Shown here: one piece after another, positions 11,579 to 22,790 of the stretch
Layout: the number at the start of each line of letters is the position of its first letter
Numbering within the stretch: the stretch's first letter is position 1
NCBI GenBank assembly: GCA_930367205.1
Contig: OV884014.1
Location: 78,161,104-78,225,103, forward strand
Direction of reading: 5' to 3'
DNA: 64,000 bases
Origin: Acanthosoma haemorrhoidale
Lineage: Eukaryota > Arthropoda > Insecta > Hemiptera > Acanthosomatidae
Notes under the pieces: model-generated
What the model was told of the DNA's origin: nothing
The model's input: only the letters and a program-made list of their open reading frames with translations
Database searches by the model: none
Made by a program: the position numbers and the translations under genes

Positions 11579-13999
11579 ATATCTTTAGGAAGACAAACTA
11601 TATTTAAGTACATATAGGGTATACAATAAGGATAATGAATTTAGAGAAGTAAAAAGAAATTATGGTATTACAATAAAATTAAACTTTTCTTACACTGCAG
11701 TTAGTGGGTGAATTGGATGGCATTGCTTCCTCATTTTTTCATCTAATTAATCATCGATGGTCCATGGTGTAAGGTGAATGGGCTAAATGCACTTACATGT
11801 CAATTTTCCTTGCTTGGCTAGGAGAGAGTCTCTCTACTCACTCGTCTTACAAAATAAGGACCAAATAATGAACTAAATAGCAGAAGAAAATGCTCATAGA
11901 ATGATTGTGACAGACAAACATCAAGCCAGTAACATCATAGAAACATCAAGCGTACAGGTGCCAATTCTAGCACCTTATGTGACTCATTTTTGTCGGATCG
12001 CAGAGAGACTGTTTAAACTAACAGAGTGGTTGCAGTTTGAAGTTAGCTTGTGAAACCTAGGTTAAGTGTTCGCTTCAGAAACGGTGTTTTCTGAACTGTC
12101 CTATTTTATGACTTATTACACCTTTCTTTGTAATAAAGAGTTTTGCATATAATTTATTTTCCTTTTTATTACTCCGGAGCCTAATTTAATTACTGTTATT
12201 TCTTCTTGTTGTTTTGTTATTGCCTCAGGATATCTATATATTGAATTTTGGACTATTTAATGATATACAATGTACACCTTGCAATTATGTAAGTTCTCAT
12301 TATTAATTATTTAGGATTTCATTACCACCACAGAGCTGAGATGAGTTTCTTCCAACAATTCCGTTAGCGGGATCTGGCACCTGTTACCCTTTGAGATCAA
12401 TTAATAATTTTTAATGTGTTGGTTTACATTGGTGCACCTGCACTTATCAAAACAAATCAAATATAAAAACCATTAAAGCAATCTCATCTTTGTACTGGTG
12501 TTTCTCAAATAATTAAGTTAGTTGATTACACCATTTTGGTTCAGAAAACCTCATAAACGAACTATTTTTCTCCCCGACTACGCCCCTGATGGAGTAATGA
12601 GCCTCGGTCAGAAGTAGGCCATGGAGTTTGGCGTCTACCTTACGCACTAAGATTCATGAAACGATGCAATATTCCCATTCTTCTCTCAGAGTAGGCCATA
12701 AAACTTTACTGCCACGAAGATGAACAGTAGGAACTAGGAAGAGCATTTCTGTTGGATACCGACTTTGGGTTTTGTTTTATTGATGGATGAAACGGTATGT
12801 CTGCTTAAATTATTGAAATCTGTTTTGTTATTATGACGGCTTTCATCATATAAAGACCAGTCTCAAATGGTAAAACAGAAGATAGTGCTTCAACATAGTG
12901 CGTGAATAAATACAAATGTAATCGCTCACTAAACGTCAGATAAAATATTGACGTTGAAGAGGACGGAGCGTCTGATTACGCCATTATGAATTCCCTTTTA
13001 TTGAGAGCCACTCACTTTATTTTTACGAAGGAGCAACCGCGTTCGTTGCTCCCATTGAAGTTTTTACTATATGAAATATGAATATAATTTATCCATTTCA
13101 AAATTTAATGGTATATACAGCATACATCGAATCGGCATATTAATAATTACAAAACCTAACGAATAAATAAAGCTAACTGAGGTTGTAACTGTAAATGGTA
13201 CTAAAGTAAAAGAGTGCTCAATAATGATTGTGAAGTACAATCTAAAATGTTTATGACCTAATAAAAAAAATTGTGTAGAGACAAATTTATTGATTTGTTA
13301 ATTAGTCTAGAATTGTCGAAAACTTATATTGACCATAAAATATAGAAGTCACATACTTGTAGGTAAATAATAAATTTTTATAGACGGCCAAAAATGATAA
13401 GTTGGTAAATAACTATTTACAATATAACTAAAAGTACAATAAATGATATTAAAATAGTATACAGAGAATAAACTGTGAGTATTATTTTAAATAACCCTTA
13501 GTAGAGATAGTTACATAATAATATATTGAATCTGCTGTAAATCATTGAAGTGTCAGGCAGTTGGCTATGTAAAAAGAGAAAAATGAAAATAATTTTTTTT
13601 TCTTTCGTTAGTTGTAACACCATGTGTACCATTACAACAGTAAAGACTCAGAAAGACACTATTAATAAAAACAACTCACAACAATGGCATAGATTACGCT
13701 ACATACTCTACACAAGAGGGATGACTGGTTGAAATGGATAGAGAAAGGTATGAACTGTAAGTGAGGCGTTTTGGACAAGATCAGAGTTGACATAGGACTG
13801 CTTGATTTTACCTGCGCACAGGTGGCAGGGCTCATCTTATTTGCATTTCTCTTTGCTTCGGTTGCCTGTAGGCTGCTACCTGGACACAGTGGGTCTTAGG
13901 TAAATTGCTGAGTCGGTATTTCCACCTGCTATTAACTAAAGTGTTACAGCCTTCCTAAGGGAGAGCTTATTATACATCGGGGAAGCTTTGATTTATAGC
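11579..13999. other. No recognisable gene
   Basis: AT-rich DNA with the isolated hairpin at 13030-13052. The 13780-13960 part is less AT-rich but has no open frame of note. Confidence 0.5.
13030..13052. repeat. Perfect 8-bp inverted repeat
   Basis: GGAGCAAC and GTTGCTCC flank a 7-base loop. It is an isolated hairpin in AT-rich DNA; its function is unknown. Confidence 0.6.
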
Positions 14000-14805
14000 T
14001 GTAGCGATTGCCAACCACATATGTAAATTACCCTATACTCTGGTGCATAATGTATTATAATATAAATGCAAATCTTTGTAAACTTCTTGTAATAAATCAT
14101 AGATAGGTCGGTAGTCGTGAAACAAGTAACAGAGGGTCAAAGGTCCTGCAATAAAACCTGAGAGGGTAAGCCACCTGCCCCTAATAAAACCAACACAGTA
14201 GACCTCTGGCGGTCATAAAATCATGCCAGAAACAGTCCTTTAGGGGACGAGCGATCACGTACCTTGGTAGGCATGACATCATAAAACACACCCTTTTAGG
14301 CCAACAGTCATAAACTTAAGGGGGATTGGCCACCTGGGCATAATAAAAAAAACCTCTTCACCCGGCTCCGCCTTCCACTAGGAAGGGGAGATTATATTTA
14401 AATCAAGGAGTTTCGCCCTGTAGAGACACTCTTCTCCAGTCTCTGCATCTAGACAGTCGCGATACTCCAGGGCCCCGGGGCCCTGGAATCTTCTGCTAGT
14501 TTACTCTCTTGGCCACACCTCCGCGCAGTCATCCTGTCTCGCAGCCCCCTTGCAGACGGTCCGACGCCTCACTATTGTTACACTGCCGTGCCCCGTTCTA
14601 ACTCTGATCAAATCTTATTCTTTATGAAGCCTCTGTACCCCTTTTCTCCTGAACACAGTGTATTGTCGGGACACATCCCTATCAATAAAATGGAGTCAGA
14701 TATTAACTCCGAAATGGAACATGGTCCATGTTATAAACTACAACAATCCGCACTTGTCACCAGGGCTAGAGTGATTAGGCACTTCCCCTAGTGACGCCCC
14801 CCACA
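14000..14805 (+). mobile_element. Solo LTR, family 3
   Basis: An 806-bp LTR beginning TGTAGCGATTGCC and ending CCCCCCACA, flanked by a perfect 5-bp ATAGC (13995-13999 and 14806-14810). It shares the TGTAGCGA start and the CCTGAACACAGTG and TGTCGGGACA segments with family 1, but most of the sequence differs. A GC-rich palindrome GGGCCCCGGGGCCC lies near 14471-14484. No internal retroelement sequence was found next to it. Confidence 0.88.
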
Positions 14806-16280
14806 ATAGCAATCCGACCATTGTTGAGGTAAAGTGGTCCGATAACTGTACGGAAATAAGATTAACTTTAGTTTAAACAATTAAACAGCAATGTGAAACA
14901 AAGCTACAACACATAACTTGCGGAAGTATAATAGTAAAGAAGAACCACTTCCGAGAAATTGAGGGGGCTTCAAGAATTAAACAGTAATTTAGCCTGAGAA
15001 ACCCAGTTGAGCAGAAAGGCTGTTTACACATCGGGGGAACTGCTCTAACGAACTGGAACAAAGCCCTTTTCCACAACTCTAATTAAATTGGATCTGCATT
15101 TTAATTTCATTTAAGAGGGAGGAACCGTTTCTTTATTTTTAACTGAAGGTCGTTCTGACAACCGACTAGTAGGACAGGATAGCTTACAGTGAAAAAGGGA
15201 AATGATTGACCCGACCTACTCATTCTCGGTTATTCCAACGAACCTCTTTGAAATTGTATTTTACTAGTGAGAATATTATTCACTTTAAGGTTACTTTTAT
15301 GTTTCTAACAAAAAACCAACTCTTTGTTATGACACGGCCAAAGGAAGAAATAAAATGAAGTAGGAGCTGAAGACGCCACTCATGATGGAAGCAATAATAC
15401 CGAACTCCATTTTTTGCAAAAATGTTCTTAATGGTTGACAATGCCTTGTATTACTTGATATAAATAAATTAAAAAACACAACTATTCACACAGACCAACC
15501 ACAGATCATCAAAAGGTTCATACATATCCAATAAACCAAGTGCCAGGCAGGTTTTATTTATTCCGATATTTCATGGACCAGTGATTTTACCCGCATGTCT
15601 AATAACCGTTGATTCATAGTTATTTGCTTTGACCTACCACTACATTTTTCAATAAAAAAACAACTATTGAAACATATCAAATCCGGTCTGAAAAACAAGC
15701 CTTTCCTGTCATGTAAAGCAGTAAATGTGATCTCGTCCTACTGCAACAAGTAGGACTATAGGAAAAGTGCTTAATAATGATGTCAGACTTAATTTCTTAA
15801 ACAAATTAGGGATTCTATACAAATCGTGTGAAGTACAAAGATTTGTTTTATCCTCGCAGTTTAAAACATATTAATGCAATAGAGAAAAATAAAATTGCTT
15901 ATAAACATAAATGATCTAACAAATTTAATGATACAATGGATTGTAGGACAAAGAAGTAAATTGCTCCTATAAAACTCTCTAAGGCTTCTCCTGGCAATTT
16001 AAAAAGGATAAGAAGTGCTAGTATTGCATCGGTACCTACGTGCACTTTAATCAAGAAAAACGCCTCGCTTGAACAGAAGTTGTGGGATCCAATGCTTAAA
16101 TATTTGATGTACTTGATATACTTTCATATCCGAACATCCCGGAGTTCTGAGAGCTAAGCTTCTTGGAATACCTTGAGGTTTTTATCTGAGAGAACGGTGA
16201 AAATCCCATCAGAGGTTGCCAACTGTTGAATATCATGAAAATCAATTCTGCGATTATATTAGCAAGACATAGGATCATAA
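14806..16280. other. No recognisable feature
   Basis: The frames at 14873-15076 and 16096-16278 (minus) are short and match no family that I recognise. Confidence 0.5.
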
Positions 16281-16604
16281 GTTAAATAATATTTGTAGAG
16301 GAGAGTATTTTAAAATAAAATAAAAGAAAAGCTTTATTATGAAGTACAAGCAAAACACTGGTATATACAAATATTAAGAGTTATGTTACTACATACTACT
16401 GGGTCGGGTATTTAGCAACTAGTATCTTGTGAACAACTGGGGACTGCAACTAAAGCTGAGACATATGTGTACATGAGAAGGGTTGTTTTGGGGATGCGGT
16501 CGCTTAGTAAAAAAAATAACAAGAACCACCAGTGACTTCTGAAGTCCCGAGGCAGGTATACGCCAGAAGGGGCTTTCAGGAGCTTATATATAATATTAGG
16601 ATTA
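16281..16604 (-). repeat. Dispersed repeat C, copy 1
   Basis: In reverse complement this matches 22348-22790, including ATACCTGCCTCG, AAGCGACCGCATCCC, TATATACCAGTGTTTTG and AATAAAGCTTTTCTTT. It continues on the far side of the LINE A insertion at about 16759-16790. The poly(A)-signal-like AATAAAGC end suggests the 3' end of a LINE or SINE, but no coding part is visible. Confidence 0.75.
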
Positions 16605-16746
16605 TTGTATGAATGAGCGAGTGAATGATGAACTGTAAATATTGTATGAATGAGAGCATATATCTTAATTACTTATTGCCTTATAAAAGGCAGATTGTAA
16701 TTATTGCACAAAAAAAAAATAAAAAAAATAAAAAAAAATAAAAAAA
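16605..16746 (+). mobile_element. LINE family A, 142-bp 3' end inserted in repeat C
   Basis: Only the last part of the 3' tail is present, ending with CACAAAAAAAAATAAA-type A-rich sequence. A 12-bp ATATTAGGATTA flanks it at 16593-16604 and 16747-16758. The related repeat at 22348-22790 keeps the unoccupied site, so both the insertion and its limits are well supported. Confidence 0.9.
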
Positions 16747-17031
16747 ATATTAGGATTACAATATTTTTAGCATTATATAACTATAGATGGAAATTGAAAC
16801 ACATGCAAAATGTGTTGTTTAAACAGTTTCATGAAAAAGTTAAGAAAAATATAACTGTTAATAGAAAAGCTTTATTGAAATATTATTTTGTAAAACCGTT
16901 TTGAATGGATTTTTAGATAGAACGTTTTGCTTATGATATTCGTAGTTGTACTTCATTATATTGTAACGAAATAAAAACCTTTTAAACGATTGAGACATGA
17001 TTCGAGATCTTAAAAAATAAGTTAATATATT

Positions 17032-17675
17032 TATTTTTTTTTAAATTCAACAATCATTATTGCGATAAAATTACCAACTGCGTTATTGGACAATAAGTAG
17101 CTGTGATCAATGTTTTCATTCATACCATACTACAGTTCTTCATTCACGCGCTCAGTCATAAAGTATTTACAGCCCAGAAACCTCCTAAATTCACATCGTT
17201 GTCATCTCCCTCGCATGCGAAAGAGGAAGTGGAGGCCGACAAGGGCGCGAGAGCCAGAGACGAACAGGACATCATTTTTTTTTTTTTTTTCTTAGCTCTC
17301 AAATTTTTAAGATTATAGATAAGGGAAAAATAAAGGTAATTTATTTCGGGTGAGCGGATCCTTTTACTAGGAGTACCAGGACATCATTGGAGAAACCGGT
17401 ACGTATTTATAGCAGGTCAAGAGGCCACTGCCGTTTTAGTCTCCGAGGAGGATTATAAAGACAAGTGGCACAGTGTAATGACTGTACTGGATTAGGGCGG
17501 TTGGATAGGTTACCATGGAACTTATTTAGGTAGTTATGAAGGTTTTTGCTGCTGACGTAATTAGGGTTATTAACTATTGTTTTCAGGACATTTGATTAAA
17601 ACGATTGGAAAAGCTGCCCCCCCCCCCATAGCTCTATTCCATATCTCCAGATTGACTTTAGTATAACTTTGTAAA
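17032..17675 (-). mobile_element. LINE family A, ORF2 end plus 3' tail, carrying a nested insertion
   Basis: On the minus strand this copy covers the end of the reverse-transcriptase ORF (remains of the GIELWGTA region, then the PRRLKRQWPRDLL-like end) and the 3' untranslated region. It is decayed by substitutions and by a C homopolymer near 17619. A LINE B fragment is nested at 17278-17376. Limits are estimated from comparison with the copies at 54727 and 57525; no target duplication was seen. Confidence 0.8.
17278..17376 (-). mobile_element. LINE family B 3' end nested in LINE A
   Basis: A 99-bp 5'-truncated insertion whose A tail is the plus-strand T run at 17278-17290. The element's 3' terminal motif GAGAGCTAAG precedes the tail, as in the copies at 26262 and 39826. 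A perfect 12-bp duplication CAGGACATCATT occurs at 17266-17277 and 17377-17388, and LINE A sequence continues on both sides. Confidence 0.92.
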
Positions 17676-18261
17676 TTAGTTACGATAATATTAAGAATGA
17701 ACTTATACTTATTTATATGCTTAAATGATAATAAGTTCATTGCCGAATGAATTTGTGACTGCTCAAATTGGAATAAAAATACTATTTTTTTAAATTTCTG
17801 TCAATATTTATACTCTATATCTGTAAGGGTTATTATCGTTATTGTACAATCAAATACATATCTTATAAGCGTTTTAGTTTTCTGCTGCAACTTTCTCTTT
17901 CCCGAATAAAATAAAAATTACTTGTCAGCCCAAAATGTGTCTTTGTATTTTACAACCCTTTCACGTAGCAATTCCAAGTGTTTACTTAATATGCTTGCTA
18001 TGAGTTTGGTGTTTGCCTTGGTACTACAGTGTAACAAGTCAAGATGATCGATGGCAAGCATACAAATACAAGCACTTTATTATGAAAGCGTGAGGCGCTT
18101 GTAAAATACTAGTACATACCGTGGACAGACAAGTTATTTTTTATAATTTTCGTCGCTATGATCAGAACAATATTACGTGACGTTAAGGTTTTAAAAGTTT
18201 GAGTCTCATTGAAAATAAAGTGCTATTGGAAGTTCAAATGGTTTTTTCCGAAATGAAATAG
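17676..18261. other. No recognisable feature
   Basis: AT-rich spacer between LINE A and repeat D. Confidence 0.5.
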
Positions 18262-18497
18262 TCCAATTCATCTAATTGGTATTTTTTCAAGGTAATCTAT
18301 AGTTTTCATTACTTTCAAATCTATTTACAAAGCACAAGATGAAAGCTGTTTATTTAAATATCTACCTGACTGCTCATTACAGTCTTGTGAAAGGAATACA
18401 TTTTAATTTTCTAATGAGATGTTTCTATATTCAAGTTTTCTTCAAAATCAAGAATCTAGTCGTTCCCCTTCTTTGAAATTGTCATCAATTATTTACC
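18262..18497 (+). repeat. Dispersed repeat D, copy 1
   Basis: This matches 21943-22164 over about 220 bases in the same orientation, for example TATTTTTTCAAGGTAATCTA, TACCTGACTGCTCATTA and TCTAGTCGTTC. By eye the identity is roughly 80-85 percent. No coding potential or terminal repeats were seen. Confidence 0.8.
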
Positions 18498-20000
18498 ACC
18501 CATGGAATCCTCCCTTCTTAGCAATTCACTGGCTAGACAGAACCACTGATGTGTGGTCCTAAGGAAATTTCTTTTTCAATCGATAGACTGCAGGAGCAAT
18601 CCCTGTCTACTCTGCAAATCCTCCTAGGGACCAACCAATTGGTCTGCTAGGGTCTGAAAGATTGGCTAACCAAACATTTGAACATCATGCACAAAGGGAA
18701 TTGACGACCGATTTTATTAATATTTAATCTCTTGTGACCAAGGCTAAAAAATTCTGTGGTCAAGGATGAAGGGTCAAGTCCTTAAATACCAAACAGTTTT
18801 AAAGTTCGCTCAATCTGACAATGAATAGGAATTGAAGGGAAAAATAATATTAGACACAATTTTTTATGAAAAATATAACACATATTTCAACAGTTTCTAT
18901 TTCCTCATTTCAGTATATTTTCAATGGGAATCTTACTGATAAAGATGATTTAACAAATAATACTATGTAATTTTGGTATAAAATACTGATTGATTTTTTT
19001 GGAAATAGTTACAGAGAGAAAGTCTCAAGATTCTTTACCTGATAACTCGGTGCATCACACAAGATAACTTTTGAAAATTTAAATGGTTACTCATTCCATC
19101 TCTCCGCTTTGTTTCGTTAATATGCATTACAATACCCTAAATTTATGTATAGTTCTATGTAATGATAAAAAGTATGGTGAGGCCACTAATCTTTGAATCA
19201 GATTAATATTACTAAGAGCTGGAGGACAGCTGACGTTCCGTTTGAGTTATCGCGCGAGAAGACCTTTTTCTTTCGGGATCGGAGGGGGAATATTGGGATG
19301 AAACGATTGAAAGGAGATACTCTCCTGGAGAAAAAACTGCCCGGCTGATAGAAATATTTAAAAACAGGCTTTCCTGATAATGAAATTCCATTGGAGGATG
19401 GAGATCAAGCAGAATAGAATTCATCGATATGAATTTCAACTCTGAAATTGAAACCTTCTTAAGTCATCCATGTTTTTAACCCACCTTTCGAATATTGAGA
19501 CAAACAAACAAATCAGTACAAATTAAATTAATTATATATTGAGGATTTGGTTGACTTTCTCAAACTGTCCGTCTGTCCCTTCGGGTCGTTGAGGAACAAC
19601 CGGGCTGAGGTTCTAACACCTTTATTGCTGTCAACAGAAACTTAACCAGCAACGACCAGAACTAGGAAATGGCGATGTGAGCTGCTGAAATCAATAGATG
19701 TGATTTCCATCACCAGCTATATTGATGTAATCCCTATATGAAACATTAAATCGCTGAATAAAAAAAATCAATAATAACAATTTATATTTTACACTGATTT
19801 CAATATCAGACAGTAGAGAAGAATGTAAAAGAGGGAAAGAACAAATAGTTTTGTTTGTCAATTAGAGAAATAGTCCAATCTAATGGATTGACAAGAAAGT
19901 GGTTTCGGTTTGCACCAATAGGTAGCGTTATGTTGGTTTTGTCATTATTTTGTCAATGTTAGAGTATTTTTTCTTTTGAGATTTGGTAGTCCATCCCTTT
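18498..20000. other. No recognisable feature
   Basis: A 75-codon minus-strand frame at 19212-19439 shows no known domain. The mariner relic begins at the right-hand edge. Confidence 0.5.
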
Positions 20001-20783
20001 AGGTTGCTATAGAAAGAAGTTCCGTGTAATTTTGTTTGCAACTGTCAGTTTTAACATGGAGTGCAAAAATAAGCATTTTCGACAAATTTTACTTTTTTAT
20101 TTTCATAAAGGCAAGAAAGCGGCTGAGGCTCACAAAGATATATGTGAACTTTATGGTGTTGATTGTTTAACAGAACGCACGTGTCAGAATTGGTTTAAAA
20201 AATTTCGTTCTGGAGATTTTTCACTGAAAGATGACCAACGTTCTGATCGACCTTCTGAAGTTGATTATGACAAAATGAAAACCATAATTGAATCAAATCG
20301 TCATATAACTGTGCGAGAGATTGCAAAACAGCTAAATGTGTCACACACAACAATTGAATATCATATAAGATGTCTTGGACTTGTTAAGAAGCTCGATACT
20401 TGGGATCCGCTAAGACAATGCGAGGCCTCACAGATCTTTTGCAACACTTACGAAACTATTGGAGCTTGGTTGGGAAGTGATGTCGCATCCCCTATACACC
20501 CCCGACCTTGCACCATCGGATTATCATTTATTTCCAAGTTTACAAAACTTCTTAAATGGTAAAAATTTCAGTAATAACGATGACCTCAAATCGCACTTGG
20601 TTGAGTTTTTTGCTGATAAGGACTGGAAGTTCTATGAGCGCGAGATCATGAAGTTACCAGCAAGATGGCAAAAGGAAATCAAACAGAATGGAAGATATTT
20701 GACTGATAAAAATTAATTTTTTGTATAGAAAAAATTGAGTTATATTTCACACTAAAAAAACAAAATTACTATCTTGCTAACCT
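20001..20783 (+). mobile_element. Mariner (irritans-like) element, internally deleted
   Basis: The first open frame (ATG at 20056) encodes an N-terminal paired-type helix-turn-helix region, with CQNWFKKFRSGDFSLKDDQR at mid-length and VREIAKQLNVSHTTIEYHIR before the linker. It ends in LDTW at 20403. A second frame (20438-20716) supplies KLLELGWEVMSHPLYTPDLA, then PSDYHLF and the C-terminus, with the third catalytic Asp of the DD34D triad. The central 130-140 residues with the first two catalytic Asp are missing, and the halves are out of frame, so it makes no active transposase. The element appears to end in imperfect inverted repeats (AGGTTGCTATAG at 20001 and, reversed, AGGTTAGCAAGATAG at 20783). 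A normal transposase is about 345 residues. Confidence 0.88.
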
Positions 20784-21066
20784 CTAGATAACCTTATTCC
20801 TTAGGACTTCTGGTTTAAATACAAGGACTCTGTATTTCATATATGATTTGTGATGTACTGTTTCGGCCTAAGACTGACTATTCATATTATATTTATCTAA
20901 TTGTTCTTTATTCTGTTTAGTCACACGAAACATTTTATTTTGATCATGTCTGAAGTGAGATCAATCATCAAGGAACGACTTCTAAACTGGCTAATGGACG
21001 GCCTGAGGCCTCTTAAGGTACATTAAAATATGTAAAATGTCTTACTTAAAAAATTTTAAATTGTGA

Positions 21067-21297
21067 CCGAAGCCTACTCACAAAACTGCATACAATCGAT
21101 CCTTCCTTGCTCGCTCCACTACACTCTGGTATTCTCAACCCCCTAATATCCGCCATGCTTCACCCCCACGAAACTTCAAAGCTCTTCTATACCAACACGT
21201 TCTCACTATCCAGAGAGGCGCTCGTCAGTCGGGGAACGATTCCTTCATCATATTATATTTTTTGAATTTTATTTTTGTTTTTAATATTTATACTTGA
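21067..21297 (+). pseudogene. LINE ORF2 C-terminal relic (family distinct from A and B)
   Basis: A 76-codon open stretch contains YNRSFLARSTTLWYSQPPNI followed by RHASPPRNFKALLYQHVL. The S-F-x-x-R-S-x-x-L-W-x-S-x-P-P-x-I pattern followed by F-K is the usual C-terminal end of CR1/Jockey-type LINE ORF2 proteins. An upstream TGA closes the frame, so the copy is truncated or decayed. The following 150 bases are AT-rich and may be its 3' untranslated region. Confidence 0.6.
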
Positions 21298-21942
21298 TTG
21301 TTTACTATATATAGATACACGTTGGCTGCCAGCTTACATTTTTTTTTTCTTTTGTATTAAATTAATGTCACATTGAATTGTACGGACGTCTGTACATTGT
21401 TATTTTATTTTTTGTTTGTTATTGGTGGATCCATTTATAACTTATTTACTAAATTAAGTTAAACAATCCTTTATTTAATTTCAGCATTATTAATATCTTT
21501 CCCATAGAGGTTTACACTCAGTTTATTTTACATTCTTTTATTATGATGTAATAGTTCTTTTTATTTGCCAGATATGAATTTGCCATCATATCAATGTTAT
21601 TCGTATCGGTCATTATCTCGGAATCACTATTTTTTTTTCTATTCAATTTTAGCGATCTGGTAAGCAAAGAAGAGAATAAAACGGTTTTCAGATGATTTAA
21701 GAATTTGTTAACTATTCAAACTTATGAGAGAACTTTTCAATGACCGACCGTTCAATCAATCATTTTCATTAAACTTTTCCAATTTGTACGAACTTTCCCA
21801 CTCTGCTAGACTTTTGAGATATTTTTTTTTTCAGAAATACTTGTAAAGTGTCAAGGATAACATGACCACTCATGCTCATGAGCTATTCGGTATGTACAGT
21901 ATCGTTAGTGTATCGTAATTGTGTAACATCAACAGGCATCTA
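21298..21942. other. No recognisable gene
   Basis: The first 150 bases may be the 3' untranslated region of the LINE tail at 21067-21297. The rest is AT-rich. Confidence 0.45.
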
Positions 21943-22164
21943 CAATTCATCTAACTTGTATTTTTTCAAGGTAATCTATAGTTCTCATTACCTTCCATTT
22001 ACAAAGCACAAGATAAAAACAGTTTATCTATGTATCTACCTGACTGCTCATTAAAGTCTTGTGAAGGGAATAAATTTAAACTTTTTAATGAGATGTTTCT
22101 ATATTCCAGTTTTACTCAAAATCAAGATTCTAGTCGTTCACCTTCTTTTAATTGTCATCGCAAG
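21943..22164 (+). repeat. Dispersed repeat D, copy 2
   Basis: This is the partner of 18262-18497. Homology starts at CAATTCATCTAA and ends at AATTGTCATC in both. The mariner relic and a LINE tail lie between the two copies. Confidence 0.8.
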
Positions 22165-22347
22165 TCCAATAATTCTTTCTACATCCTGTTGTCGATTGTC
22201 GATCGGACGAGGGAGTTGAGGGATCGTAAGGAAATTGAAGAAAAGGAGTATAAACGGCATATATCGAATATAGAATATCGTATTTCCATTCCCATGAAAT
22301 TAAGTGAAAACTTGAGCTCGGACCACTGTATTGACAGTTATAAAATA

Positions 22348-22790
22348 TAATATAAGAAGAATATTGTAATGCTAATATTATATATAATGCTAAAAGTAGG
22401 AGCAAGCCCCTTCACAGTAGTAGCAACAAGTATAACAGTAGTAGCAACAAGTACAACAGTAGTAGCAACAAGTATAACAGTAGGAGCAGTAGAAACAAGC
22501 CCAAGTATTTACCTGCCTCGTGACTTTATGGAAGTCACTGATGGTTCCTGTTATTTTTTTAATTAAGCGACCGCATCCCTCCAAGACCTCGCTCCCACTT
22601 CCGAGAGCTACCCTCAGCTTTAGTCTCAGACCCCACTTGTTCCCACACATTCCACCCAGTAGTATGTAGTAACGTAACTCTTATTATTTGTATATACCAG
22701 TGTTTTGGTTGTACTTCATAATAAAGCTTTTCTTTCTTTTCTTTTAAAAGACTCTCCTTTACAAAGATTATTTAACTGACTAACACATAA
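22348..22790 (+). repeat. Dispersed repeat C, copy 2, with minisatellite
   Basis: This copy lacks the LINE A insertion found in copy 1 and so shows the original site (ATATTGTAATGCTAATATTA). It carries three 21-bp tandem units at 22415-22477 that are absent from copy 1. Short open frames here on both strands are by-products of the tandem units. Confidence 0.75.
22415..22500. repeat. 21-bp minisatellite
   Basis: Three complete units of CAGTAGTAGCAACAAGTATA plus one A (22415-22435, 22436-22456, 22457-22477), nearly identical, followed by a degenerate fourth unit to about 22500. A degenerate partial unit precedes it (22396-22414). Confidence 0.92.

Noticed and set aside
22030..22405. Opposing open frames of about 85-106 codons
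   Set aside because: They overlap dispersed repeats D and C and have no recognisable domain.
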